64,000 nucleotides of DNA from Ditylenchus dipsaci (lineage: Eukaryota; Nematoda; Chromadorea; Rhabditida; Anguinidae): contig SADC01001378.1 in NCBI GenBank assembly GCA_004194705.1, forward strand, positions 186,001-250,000, written 5' to 3'. A program made the position numbers and the translations under genes. Below are positions 1-17,998 of the stretch, one piece after another (the stretch's first letter is position 1; each line of letters begins with the position of its first letter). Under the pieces are notes generated by a model. The model saw nothing but the letters and a program-made list of their open reading frames with translations, was not told where the DNA came from and searched no databases.

Positions 1-21
1 AAGTATTGCTAATTTTTGCAG

Positions 22-108
22 ATGTGTTTGAGCGAGTAGACTGGGAAAGAAGAACGCCCAAAGAATTGCCGGAAGTACCTCAAAGTGAACAACGCCCTGA
101 CTACCCCA
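22..108 (+). other. exon-like segment at window edge, unassigned
   Basis: After a good acceptor (TTTTTGCAG) an open frame runs about 29 codons to a TGA. It reads roughly VFERVDWERR..QRPDYPK. It could be the last exon of a gene entering from the left or an early exon of the transporter that follows. The frame does not join cleanly to the exon at 281. I do not recognise the peptide. The following DNA to 280 shows short open frames but nothing convincing. Confidence 0.25.
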
Positions 109-280
109 AATGAGATTTCCTGTAGATGTGGAAATACCTGGGATTCGAATGCCCTCTCCGGGTTTCAACTGCAGAGTTTCAGACTGGCTAGGCAGAATCC
201 TCAACTCTTCTTGCGCCTTATGAAAACTATTATTGTAGGCTGAGCCAATAAAAAAAACTTGAAAAATGAGCTGTATTATC

Positions 281-3200
281 AGGTAGAAGTGAGTGAAAGA
301 GTAGCTGTGCGTCTAGGAGAAAAACTGGACCCTAGAAACATCGACTTCAGCAAGTTTAGAGATGGTAAGCATTAATCATTTTCTTTAATTTTTAAGTTAG
401 ATAATGAAAGGGGGTCAAAAGATCCAATTATGGCATATACGGCATTTATATATCAGTCGAAAAAAACATGGATATATTAAAATATTTTATTATTAACAAT
501 CAGACCATCACCAAAATTAGAAATTTATCAAATCTGATCAATAATTCATTTGCCTACAAAATGGTCGATTAAAAGCTTCGAATTTGTTTGAACTTTGAGT
601 TAAGACAGTTCCTAAAAATGCTCAAAAAGGTTGGCTCTATATGTGCTGAATTAGCCCGAAGGAACTGCCTTAGTTCGGAAAACATGCTGAACATGCTGAT
701 ATATCGTGCATGCTGAAGCCTGTCCTAAAGTACCAATAGGGTTGGCGACCCATCGAAATTTTCGACTCGATGTGAAAAGTCGAAATCAACTGGTCGAGTC
801 ACCAACACTAGCTACCAACCTTGCATCTAAGCCAGAGATAAAATTTCTAAAAAAATCGAAAAAAAAAATCAACAAGGGACACCAGGGAAATTTTTTTCGG
901 GACCACATCAAGAGACATTAATGTCTTGTTCACGTACTTCCAGTTCGGATCAAGGTGTTCACGTAGCCGAAAATCCTAACTCGAAGTACGTGAACAAGCC
1001 ATAAGACATGTAGAGCAAAAAGGTTGATGCAGTTTTCAGGCTTTAACCTGACTGACATAAATGAAGATGTTGTGCTGCGAGTCAAGGATTACATTCTCAG
1101 AAAAGTGCAGTATGCTCGATTTGAGTACGAAAGGTTTGATGCTGAAGGCAGGAATATTAGTGTTTGGAAGAATGTTACTCTCGATGTAAACTTTACTTTT
1201 TAAAAAACCACTGCCGTCTACGACAACGAGAATTTCGTAATTTTAATTGGCGTGGGACAGCTTTTTACTCCGAAAATGAACAAAATTGTTATTTTTTCAA
1301 ATTAAAAAGGGATTTTTTAATAGTAATTTTTATTCAAAGAAATGATTTCGTGCATTTTTAAAGTAAAGAACTGTACCCCGCTAATTCAAATTACGAAATG
1401 TCGTAAACGGCAATAGTCCTTTAACGAAAATATTAATTATATTATGGTAAAATTTGAAGGACGTGGAGCTGCACAACATTACTTGGAATGGGGTTATCAA
1501 GGGCAGAGTCAGGATATTTGACCAGCCTGCCGACTACCATTTCAGTCCATCCCAAAAAGCTCTTCTCTTTGCTATAGTGGCTGTAGGAGCTTTACTGGCT
1601 ATAGCTTTTGTTAGTTTTTCCATAGAAAAGTTCGGATGCAGGTGAGCTTGTTTTTAAAACTCAATACTCACAAGTGGCTTTTTAATCAAATAAAATTCTT
1701 GTTCCTTTATTTGATTTTACGCCTAAAAGCGCATTCACAATGAGGAATCTGTTTGCGGATGCTGAAACAGACTACTCACTAAGAATGTGCGACGCAGAAT
1801 CCTCGCTTTTTACTGTTTTCCCCAAAATTATTCAGTTGGCGTGGTTTTTTATTTTCCAGTTGCTTAAGTGTCTTCTCACATCATATAGTTGAGGTTTAGG
1901 GCTATCAAACTAGCAATTGACCAAATAAAAATTTCTTCAAAAACTCAGATAAAATTTTAAGATCCGCCAAGAATTCTGACTCAAATTTGAGTGCGGATGC
2001 TTGGGCGGAGTCTTTCTTTTTAAATTCAATTTTTTCAACAGCATCTACTTTATTAATAGCTCATTTGGTAGCCCTGAATCTTAGCTACAAAATGGCACCA
2101 ACAGAATTTTTTTCGAAAATCAAGAAAAAGTTATGGCCATTTCCGTGTGACTTTTCCGTGTTATAAATCTGATTTAGCATCCGCAATCAGCCTCCTCATT
2201 GCGTTTTCGCCTTAAGCATTGTTTTTAGCTTTTTTAAACTCCGAGCCGACCCGAATTTGTAAAAATTTTTAAATTTTTTTAGGGTATGATAAATATTTGG
2301 TAGAAAAGAGATTTAAAGTGATATTTTCGAGATGCCAGCTCACTAAACTTGCCTAATACTTCATAAAACATCGGGACCTATCCTTTATTGGATACTGCTG
2401 TTTTTGTAGTTTTAGGCTAAGGACTTCTTTGGTCACAACAGTTAGTACTACGATGCCTGAATTCATTTGTGACTTTTTTAGGCTCGGACCATTGGTTTGT
2501 GCTCGCAGCAGCATGTCCAAAGTGTGGTAAAGTTCTCTTTCGCATCGTAATCTTTTGAGTTATCGTGAATAACTCGAAAGAATGTAGTAAGAGACGAAGA
2601 ACACTTTCCCGAATTTAGGACGTGCCGCTACGCTTAAATCATGGTTCTTTAAACTGATATTTGACTACGTATTAATATACGCTGGGCAAACCTTGTCTTC
2701 TCTTGCAAATTACAAAAAACAAGGGGGAGGGGGTTGACAAGCTCAAAATAAGTACCCAATAAAAGATATTGCCAAACATTGTTTTATTCAGGAAAACCTT
2801 CACCGTAGTTGGCTTAATATCAGCCCTATCCACAGCTCTATGTCCCCTAGCTGCTTCCATAGGCTTTATACCCTTTGTAATAGCCAGATTGTTCCAAGGA
2901 GTAGGTTTGCAGCATGCTTTCCGGTCATCGGCTCCATCACCAATGCTTGGGCTAAACTCACTGAAAATGGCCTGTTTAATGGAGCTCTGACCAGTTTTAT
3001 ACAGGTATCACCTACTAATAAATATTGTTTAAAAAGTCAACCAAGTAATTTAGCTGGCTCCAGTTATTACAATGCCAATGTCAGGTATTCTGTGCTCCAG
3101 CTGGCTAGGCTGGCCCTCAGTCTATTATTTGCATGCATTGCTCACTGCTGTGTTGATGGCTGTTTGGTGGTTGGTTTACAGGTAAAAGTTTTCTTTTTCC

Positions 3201-6200
3201 CTTTATAGATAGACGACCCAATAGTACTCAATGCACCTCTGAATAAATTGTGTTATACAATTTTCGGGAATTTCAAAAAAATTAATAAAAATTATTTTCA
3301 TACTATCTCTAACGACCATGATAATTTTCCTGAATTTATACGTTTATAGTTTTCATTTTCACAGTAAAATAAAAAATATTGGTTCAGAGACTCGCCGAGT
3401 GAATCCAAACACGTGTCTATCGCAGAGCTACGTAAACTCCAGGCAGGCAAAGTGATTGACGGCAGGAAACGACACAATAGGGTAAAAGTAAGCCAGGAAA
3501 AATGTTTTGCTTATGCTAATCTCAAAACTAATGCTAATAACTGAGACTTGCTTGGACGGGAATGGTAAATGCTAGGGCTAGGATAGAAACAATAAGAATA
3601 AAATTTAAAAAGAAAGTCTTTTGCTCGTCACTAATTAGAATTTGCAGTTTCCTTGAAGGACATCTGCACAAATACCAGTGTTTGGGCTATTTGGGTTGCT
3701 GCGGTCGGCAACATGTATGCCATTCAGATGCTGATATTGTTTTCGCCAACTTATATCCGAGAGGTAAGTCAGTTCAAAGAGCTTTGAAAAACAGGTTTTT
3801 CAAGGATACCGTATTTGCTCTAATAATCGGCCACTCTCTATTAAACGGCCACTCTCTAATAAACGGCCACCCCAGAGACCTATACTAGGGTTGGCCTCCC
3901 CCCCCCCGCTTTTTGGGTGCGGGGGAGATTAGACTAAAAAAATTTGCGGGGGGGAGACGGGGGGGGAGGTGGCCAATTTTTTTTGCGGGGGGGGGAGGGG
4001 GGGGGGGGGAGCTGTGAGCGGGGGGCAGTGGGGGTGCCTGATTAATTTACAAGCCTCGGGACTGAAAATTTTTAAAACAGCAGCCTAGAATGGATCTGAA
4101 GGCTTTTGAAACACTTCTGAAGTCAAAGCTACGATATTGCCACTCCTCTGGTTCGATAAATGTTGATCCTTCTCGGCTGCCGTTCTGAAAATGACCTCAT
4201 CCGAGAATTTTTTTTCGACTGGGATTTTTGCGGGGGGTGACGGGGGTCATTTGGGTGCGGGGGGAGAAACGGGGGGGGGAGGTGGCCGATTTTTTTGCGC
4301 GGGGGGGGCGGGGGGGGTATAAGGAAAATTTGGTCAAAAAGCGGGGGGAGGGGGGGGGAGGGAGGGAGCCCAACCCTAACCTATACCTCAGTCCAGAGTC
4401 AATATTTTTCAAATCTGTCTTATGCATTTTCTTAGTTACCATGAGCCCTCTTGGTTCCACTTTTCAGATTGTGGTTGAGCACCCAAAATCTCAAAATCGA
4501 AATATTTTTTTTCGATTTTTTAGGGTTTGAAAATAAACGGCCATGGCCGATTATTACAGCAATACGGTATATTAGATTTCTTTGATTGCTGATTTCAAAA
4601 ACACAAAAATAGTTAGATTAGTCAGGTCGAAAACACAACAACACAAGTTTTCATAAATGCTTCAAAATAGCTAAAGTGGGAAATGCATGACCATCCTCCG
4701 CCATATTGAAGAACTAGGGACCATAGACGCCTATCGGCGCCTCTATCGCATTTTGAAAAAATACGCGTTTGAGCTTAAAAGAAAGCTAAGATGCTGTATT
4801 TGAGTGTTCAGGTGAGATAACGGACATAGACTTGCAAAACATAGCAGAAAATTGGGCTTGAACACAAAAATTTAGGTTCTTTTCCTTTATCGGCACCCCA
4901 CCATTCCCCCTTATAATAATTACCCTAATAATACTCTAGCAATTATGGTGGGTGCCGATAAAAGAAAAAACCCAAATTTAACCTGAATCCAGGCCAAAAT
5001 TCACCACCTCCAATTTTTGGAGGGCAAGAATTTTTTTAGAAGCATCTTCAATTACACGTGTCTGAGCTCTAAAGAAAGCTGAAATATTGTACTTGAGTGT
5101 TGCAGTGAGATATCGGACATGGGTTCGCAAAACATAGCAGAAAATTGGGCTTGAACACAAAAGTGTGACGGACGGACACAGTCCAAATACTATATAAAGA
5201 TATCCTCTGATTTCTTCTCTTCTTCTTTAAAAAATGTAAATTTTCAAAATGGCTGCTCAAAATGTAGCCTCTAGCTTTTACATTTTCTAATTTTCGAACT
5301 TTTTGTCTGAAAGTGTAGTTGAGATACAGTTCGAGATGTTCGGCTTATAACTTGATAAAAAATGACATACTTCATCAGAAAATAAATACTTAAAAATGAA
5401 TAAAAAAGACTTATTTTTTGCCCCTCTTAAAGGAGGGGTGAAAGCTGTTAAGGAGATAGTCTCGACACGAAAGGATTCACCCAAGTTTGTGTTGTTTAAA
5501 TGTAGTTTTAGAGCCTTATTTTGGCGACAACTTAGTGATGCGATGTCGGACAAAATTGTGCAAAATCAAAAGTTGTATTAGCATCATCAATATCAGAAAT
5601 TTGGAATTCCTTCAAAAAATGCCGTGAAAATTCAAATGGAAAAAGGAAAAAAACCCATCGAAAAAAGATGATAAGTCTTCTATTGCATTTCAATTGTTAG
5701 GGCATTTTTTAGAAGAATTTTTAGTTCTGATATTGCTGATGTTAATCCAACTATAATTTTGCACAAGATTGTCTGGAATCACAACACCGGATTGTCGACA
5801 AAATATGGCTCCAAAACCATATTAAAAAAAAACACAAAACTTGGAATAATCCTTTCGTGTCGAGACTATCTCCTTAACAGCTTTAAACCTCCCTTTAAAA
5901 AGCTAAAATATAGTGCTAGTTCAATATTTCAAAATTACCCTGTAATTATACTTGGGCTGGATTTGGATAATTATCCCATTTTCGGACATGTGAATCTCCA
6001 TTCACCGCAAAAATAGCATTTTTCGTAAAAACGTAAAAAGCAAACATGGGTTTTTACCCACCACTTTCTTCTAAAAATGCAATAAAAAATAAGAGTTACT
6101 CATCAAAAGTGGCAATTAATTTTTTGGACTAAAAAAACAACAGGGGGGACCAAGGCAGTTTTTTTGAATTTTACGCATAATTGGCTTAAAATTCAAAAAA

Positions 6201-7568
6201 CTGCCTTGGTCCCCCTGTTGTTTTTTTAGTCCAAAAAATTAATTGCCACTTTTGATGAGTAACTCTTATTTTTTATTGCATTTTTAGAAGAAAGTGGTGG
6301 GTAAAAACCCATGTTTGCTTTTACGTTTTTACGAAAAATGCTATTTTTGCGGTGAATGGAGATTCACATGTCCGAAAATGGATAATTATCCAAATCCAGC
6401 CCAAGTATACCTGTAATATACCATACTTTAGATCTTGCACTACAGCCTTCTCAATGTGGGCTTCGCTGCAGCTCTGCCTACCCTATTTCAATTTGGCATC
6501 AAAATGTTTGCGGGTATGCTTAGTGACCGCATCCGCCTAGGTGAAACCGCAAAAGTACGCATCTTCAACTCTATTGCTTTTGTGGGCATGGCCACTTTTT
6601 TGGTAGCCTTAGCTATAGTGCCTGTAGAACATCATGTTCTCGCACTATTGTGTATCATAATGTCAGTCAGTGTGCTTGGATTCAACACTGGAGGCTTTTT
6701 CAAGAGTGCCACATTAGTAGGTCGACAGTATGCCTACTTTGTCAACACTAATGTCCAGGTCAATTTTTGATTTATTTCAGAGCGATACTTTTTTTGTCAA
6801 AATTTCCTTTTTTGAGCCAAATTTTCATTTTGCTTAATATTCTTTAACTTTCTGGTCTTTTTTACAAGGTAATAGTGTAGCTATCTGATTCTAGTTTTCA
6901 ACCGGATACAATCTTTTGTGACATATTTTAAAAATTTAGAACGAAAATTGAAGGTATAAACCAAATTATTTTTTGACTTGGTCAATACTGTAAATTTGTT
7001 CTACATTTTCGAAATATGTCACAAAATATTACATCTGGTTAAAAGCTAGAATCGCAGAACTACATGATGTTATTACTTTATTAAAGAGGCCAGAACATTA
7101 AATAGAGCAAGACAAAAAAATAATAATAAAAAAAGGAAATTTTAGCACAAAAAGAGTATTGCCCTTTATTTTAATTTTAAAAGTAAAAATCGCTCAGACA
7201 CGTCAAAATATCCTTTTTTTGGTGTTTGAACAACTGTAACATTAAACTCAAAATATTTTCGTAATTTCAGATAATAATGTGTGTGGCAATGTTAACTGTA
7301 CCATTTGTGGTCTATTCCTTGACTCCAAACAATGCTCCTTCAGAATGGTCGACCGTCTTTGTGTTGCACGCTATTTTGCTAGTGCTCTGCAATAAAATTC
7401 TGCTTGCTAGGCAGTGGTCTGCCAGCGCCATTTACTCAACAGCAAGATGGTCAAAACAACACTCTGCCCCACACTAATTCAGACCAGATGAAACCGATTA
7501 TTAAGGACGGAGCAGTGCAACCATCTGAGACTACTAAACTAGCTACTGAAGATGGGAGGAGGCTGTAG
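281..7568 (+). CDS. SLC17-like (sodium/anion cotransporter, MFS) transporter, nine visible exons
   Basis: A membrane transporter of the major facilitator superfamily, SLC17-like anion/phosphate/vesicular branch. Exons by eye: 281-362, 1040-1185, 1460-1642, 2792-3004, 3064-3181, 3388-3451, 3648-3763, 6432-6759, 7271-7568. Exons 1-2 encode a large hydrophilic loop with N-glycosylation sites (FNLT, HNITW). Exon 3 starts the helices (ALLFAIVAVGALLAIAF). Later hallmarks are ARLFQGVG, FPVIGSITNAWAK, MPMSGILCSSWLGWPSVYY, the loop after helix 6, FGIKMFAGMLSDRIR, and GFFKSATLVGRQYAYFVNTN. The hydrophilic tail ends TKLATEDGRRL. Two frame breaks lie in T runs: near 2908 (GGTTTGC, one T short) and near 7395 (AATTCTG, two T short). 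The true N-terminus was not found and may lie left of the window. Substrate cannot be called. Introns are stuffed with foldback and hAT-type elements. Confidence 0.85.
364..1039. other. intron with a short inverted repeat near its 3' end
   Basis: Non-coding intron of the transporter. At 925-995 a 15-base inverted pair (cttgttcacgtacttc against gaagtacgtgaacaag) could fold, and may be the ends of a very short MITE. No gene is seen. Confidence 0.4.
1725..2225. repeat. foldback element in transporter intron
   Basis: The left side (gcctaaaagcgcattc, then aatgagga and gcggatgctgaa) is mirrored near 2150-2222 (gcggatgctaaatca read inverted, then the gcgttttcgcc end). The arms are about 60-80 bases and imperfect. 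This suggests a diverged non-autonomous DNA transposon. No ORF. Confidence 0.5.
2226..2791. other. intron sequence, nothing recognised
   Basis: Rest of the intron before the exon at 2792. I see no coding region, clear repeat end or RNA gene in it. Confidence 0.4.
3809..4567. mobile_element. TA-flanked MITE, TACCGTAT family
   Basis: Starts TACCGTATTTGCTCTAATAA and ends with the inverse (aataatcggcc.. against ..ggccgattattacagc, then aatacggta). It is flanked by TA, which fits a Tc1/mariner-pogo type duplication. The same ends recur at 8637-10811, 25925-27985, 43905-44038 and 60465-60722. The copy is interrupted by the hAT-type element at 3886-4378. No transposase is seen. Confidence 0.75.
3886..4378. 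mobile_element. G-run-rich hAT-type MITE with 8-bp duplication ACCTATAC
   Basis: Termini are TAGGGTTGG at the left and CCAACCCTA at the right. The exact 8-base duplication ACCTATAC lies at 3878-3885 and 4379-4386. Inside are repeated blocks of 8-12 G separated by short words such as ggtggcc and attttttttgcg. Eight-base duplication plus short inverted ends is the hAT signature. No coding capacity. It is nested inside the MITE at 3809-4567. Confidence 0.85.
4771..5165. repeat. about 95-bp direct repeat flanking a small hairpin element
   Basis: The segments at about 4771-4865 and 5064-5160 share a long direct match (aaagaaagctaa/gaaat, ttgagtgt, gcaaaacatagcagaaaa). Between them, 4867-4985 is a hairpin with arms like ttcctttatcggcacccc and ggtgccgataaaagaa. 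The pattern fits a duplicated repeat with a MITE inserted beside it. Confidence 0.5.
5390..5910. repeat. diverged foldback element
   Basis: Arms at about 5395-5600 and 5720-5905 are inverted copies. Shared words include ctgttaaggagatag against ctatctccttaacag, tctcgacacgaaagga against tcctttcgtgtcgaga, and attttgcaca. Short open frames inside are by-products. No transposase. Confidence 0.6.
5947..6409. mobile_element. near-perfect hairpin hAT-type MITE, duplication CCTGTAAT
   Basis: Two arms of about 225 bases are almost identical in inverted orientation around a short spacer near 6180. Ends are TATACTTGGGCTGG and its inverse. The exact 8-base duplication CCTGTAAT lies at 5939-5946 and 6410-6417. 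The high arm identity suggests a young insertion. It ends only about 20 bases before exon 8 of the transporter, so it sits against that exon's acceptor. Confidence 0.85.
6780..7190. repeat. foldback element in last transporter intron
   Basis: Inverted arms, for example tgtgacatatttta against aaatatgtcaca, agctatctgattctag against ctagaatcgcagaact, and tttccttttttgagc against the mirrored right side. Total about 410 bases. Arms are moderately diverged. Confidence 0.6.
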
Positions 7569-8046
7569 CATAGTCATATTTAGATTAATGTTTCTGTTTT
7601 TATATGCAAAATGTTAGTTGCTGTGGTTTTACACAAATTTGTTTGAATAAATAAGCTTTCAGCTCCAAATCAATAATTTTCCAACCAGACTAAAGTCAAG
7701 ACTGGTGACAATTAACTTCGTGGACATCGTTTAAGCTAATGTTTAAGAACAAACTTTTATTCGGGAAAATACTCTAAAGATATGGGTTTGTAGCCCTTTC
7801 CTTCTCTTTTCATTGTTATATTAACTGTATTGCTATGATAGAAGTTTGTTTTAAAATTTGGACAAAGAATAAAGGGACCGATAAATAGTTTATGCAGAGT
7901 TTGCTTACAGTTTGCTTTGGAACGTCAAAATACGATAAATTTAAAATAAAATTATTGGAATGTCTCTTTAAGTATAAATAATTAAAATGTACATATTTAT
8001 TTCAATAAATTTACACACAAATATATATCCTTGCGTAACATTGATT
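7569..8046. terminator. shared 3' region of two convergent genes with polyadenylation signals
   Basis: Plus-strand AATAAA lies near 7646, about 80 bases past the transporter stop. A minus-strand AATAAA (tttatt at about 7996-8001) serves the convergent cytidylyltransferase. The two 3' ends are therefore about 350 bases apart. No other gene is visible between them. Confidence 0.6.
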
Positions 8047-15000
<6,954 letters not shown>

Positions 15001-16005
15001 TACTTACAAATAAGACTTTTTCTTCCCAGCCAAATAATACTACAAAAATATCTATTAGCAATTAGCAACAAAGAAAGTGTTATTCCAAAGTTTTGCCTTT
15101 GAACTAATTAATAATAAAGATCAAGCTATTTAAATTAAAAAATAACCACCAACGATTCAAACATCCGCAAGACTAACATCAACAAAGTAAAATAAAAGAG
15201 CCACGGATCTGGCTAGTCACTCTAATATCAGCACCACCAAAATTTTGTAAATCAATAACAAGTATGATGTGAAAAGCCTGAGCAAATGGGATTTTTATTT
15301 GAAAAGCACTGCTGCTTATACATGAGACACAGAGAGGCATACAACAATTTTGAAAGAGGTGATCAAGTAAAGTCTTTTTACAGATCTGCAAGAAGAGGAC
15401 GAAAATGAATTTATTTGGTGCATGGGACAGAATAAGTAGTTAATAAAGTGTACAGAATCCAACCAGGCTCGAAGCGTAATTGTTGGGCTTCAAAAAAGTC
15501 GTGAATTTGTCATTTTTGGAAGCAGATACTATACTTACTGCTCTTAGTCTCATTCAGGCATATAAGGTGCACTTTTGGAGTGTCGCTGTAAAAAGTGCTC
15601 GTATGCCATCGTTAGATAGAGTTTCATTATGAACGAGAGAAAAACCCAATCAGAAACAGTGATTGCATCGCAAAAATGTTGAAAAATACAATTTTGGCTC
15701 TGAAACCGAAAAGAAAATTGTCAAATAAAAGGTCATTTATTTATATAAAGAAAAACAGGAAGTCTTTTCACTTTTCGCCTAAAACAAAAATAACGAAAAA
15801 TAGAAAAAAGGTTTACCCTTAGGTAAAAGGTCAACTTTAAACTAACAAAATTTTCTGCAAATAATATTTTTCTACCGAGTTTTAACTACACGCTGCGATA
15901 AAAGGCGCGTGAATATGATCATGATTACAAAAATATTTTTTACAAACAAAATTTTGAACAGTTGAAAATTTAAAGTAACGAAAATTTTTCGCATTTGTTT
16001 AAATA
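15001..16005. promoter_or_regulatory. upstream region of the cytidylyltransferase gene, nothing specific
   Basis: This kilobase lies upstream of the minus-strand start at 15000. It must hold the promoter, but I recognise no defined element. Open frames are short and unconvincing. Confidence 0.25.
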
Positions 16006-16462
16006 CAGGGTGGCGCAATTTTTTTTAAATTTTAGAATGGCTAAAACGAATTTTTTGTTCGCTTATGGTTGCAATCGCTTTTTTGTTTGATAGCCTTTGA
16101 GCGGCCGATTTCTTTGCTACTATACCAGTGTTTTCAAAAATGGAATGGAAAATGGAATATTCCAGATTCCATTATGGAAATGGAATGGAATTCCATTCCA
16201 CCTTCAAAATGGAATGGAATTTAAATTCCATTCCATTTTGGCTCAAAATGGAATGGAATTTAAATTCCATTCCATTTTGAGGGTGGAATGGAATTCCATT
16301 CCATTTCCATAATGGAATATGGAATATTCCATTCCATTTTCAGTGGATGGAACTACTCCACATTCCGTTATATTTTCAATAGAATGGAACCATTTTTTTA
16401 TGATGAATATGCAGTTGTTTATTGGTTGCTGAATTGTCACTGCTCTTTATAGGGCTTTCAAA

Positions 16463-16963
16463 ATGAGTGCGGAAATTCCCCTTGATCAGACTTTAGCAAA
16501 GAAGCGGTCTCAAGTCTGGATCACAGTCGATGAGCTTACAGATGTATTCGGCGAAAAGATCGTAAAATGCAAAGAACATTCAAAAGATTCTAACAACAAG
16601 TGTGTGCTTTTGCTGACTATTATGTTCTATTCTTGCTTTTCAGAAACTCCAAGATTCGATGGGGCTTTAGCTGCAAACGTGGTGATTCCATTAATTTCAA
16701 TAACAGCTTTTCAAATCATTTGGTCTTTTTTCTTTGGTTTTGGCAAGCTTCGTGACATTGTCATCAAGAATGGCCTTGCTTTCGTACTGAGTCCACATTT
16801 TGTTCTATTTTTTGAGTTTTTGAAAATAATTGATTTTGGTGAAATCAATTATCGTCCGAAACTCAGACGATCTTTAAAAATGGCCAAAATTGTTGTTACA
16901 ACCTATATGATAAATACCGAAAGCAAAGAAGACACATTTTTTATTACCCAAACACACATATAA
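16463..16963 (+). CDS. short ORF inside the hAT element, unknown
   Basis: Starts MSAEIPLDQTLAKKRSQVW and continues with ITVDELTDVFGEKIVKCKEHSK. A likely intron (about 16603-16645, ending TTTTCAG) joins to SKIRWGFSCKRGDSINFNNS. The start resembles the region before or within a BED-type zinc finger, where hAT transposases bind DNA. The Cys/His spacing is not canonical, so this is only a guess. It could be a transposase N-terminus remnant or another captured fragment. Confidence 0.4.
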   Translation: MSAEIPLDQTLAKKRSQVWITVDELTDVFGEKIVKCKEHSKDSNNKCVLLLTIMFYSCFSETPRFDGALAANVVIPLISITAFQIIWSFFFGFGKLRDIVIKNGLAFVLSPHFVLFFEFLKIIDFGEINYRPKLRRSLKMAKIVVTTYMINTESKEDTFFITQTHI

Positions 16964-17083
16964 CGACCTACACACTATAACGGAACAGACAACAATAATG
17001 GTTTTCTTAGATCACCCTTCAATTTCTCTTTGCTTCCTGCAGCTCAAAGGAAATGAACCATCTCTCGCAATCAGCCTTGACTT

Positions 17084-17820
17084 TCACGGTTGCCTAGGAA
17101 TAAATGTACGTCGAAAACCATTCAACAAGAATAAAAACCGAAAAAACAAACCCAAATCCCAAATCATGACCATTGTAGCACCACTTCCAACCAAGCTAGA
17201 GCGAAGACCATAAGGAGAGCGGAACAGTGCACCAGCCATTGCAGCAGCAGCGATTGAATTTAAGTCGTCATCAGCTATAGGAAACTTCAGGCCTACATGG
17301 ATAGCCGAGTATAGGAACATGGCGACACCAGCTTGCTGAGCGAATCCACTTCCATGTTTGACAGTAGCACTGGCGAGACGAGTCATGTAAGGTCGAGTAC
17401 GCTGTAAAATCAAGTTGATGAGTGGACCAGAACCACAATGCAGAAAATAACTCACTAGCTTCCTTGTTTCGGCATTAAACATTTCTCCGCCAAGTCCACG
17501 AGCACAATTAACACCAAAGGCACCACCAACAACCACACCGATTTGACCAAGGACCAGCTCGAACTTGCCTCTTCCATGCTCATTGCCTTCCGGGAGAATA
17601 TACTGAGGCTGGGAATCGCGGAATTGACGGATCCATCTAGAAAAAGAAGCGACATGGAAAAGCCGCAGGAAAAAAAACTAGAAATCACCTGTAAGTAGGG
17701 AGTCATCTGAACACGCAATGGCACACCGGAATGCTTCAGCGAATCAAGGGCATAAGTTGGCATTGGCATCAGATCTTGCTCAAAGAGATCGATAGTCTCG
17801 AACAGCTCCGATTTGACCAT
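17084..17820 (-). pseudogene. TIM23-like mitochondrial inner-membrane translocase, copy carried by hAT element
   Basis: TIM23 is the channel subunit importing presequence proteins into the matrix. The start ATG at 17820 gives MVKSELFETIDLFEQDL. Then comes the family signature SGVPLRVQMTPYLQ, a 52-bp intron, MDPS, QYILPEGNEHGRGKFELVLG, GGAFGVNCARGLGGE, a 54-bp intron (GTGAGT..TTTTACAG), FAQQAGVAMFLYSAIHVGL, DDDLNSIAAAAMAGALFRSP, and YGLRSSLVGSGATMVMI. The four-helix Tim17/22/23 domain is present. Introns show capture at DNA level, not by reverse transcription. The frame breaks just after MDP: matching the usual spacing needs two missing bases, and this site is not a homopolymer. The tail after MVMI differs from the family. 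I therefore call it a probable pseudogene; a functional gene with an assembly error is possible. Confidence 0.75.
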
Positions 17821-17904
17821 GTGATTGCCGGCAAAGAAAATGAACAACTAAAAGAATGAAAAATGACCGAATACAAGCAGAACCCAACCAGCTAATATTC
17901 CGAC

Positions 17905-17998
17905 AAGATTCGATTTGAGGGCGTGAATAATAAATTTGAGGGCGTAAATAATTAATTTGAGGGCGTAAATGAGCATTTTGAGGGCGCAAATGAATTTT
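17905..17998. repeat. about 20-bp tandem repeat, four to five units
   Basis: Units near aatttgagggcgtaaataa repeat with small changes just upstream of the TIM23 copy and within the hAT element. Confidence 0.7.

Noticed and set aside
4197..4530. Open frames over G-runs (Gly-rich and Pro-rich peptides)
   Set aside because: Low-complexity translations of the G-run MITE at 3886-4378.
16097..16440. Open frames with repeated NGMEF/WNGIPFH motifs, also at 18044-18394
   Set aside because: They translate the palindromic GGAATGGAAT ends of the hAT element.
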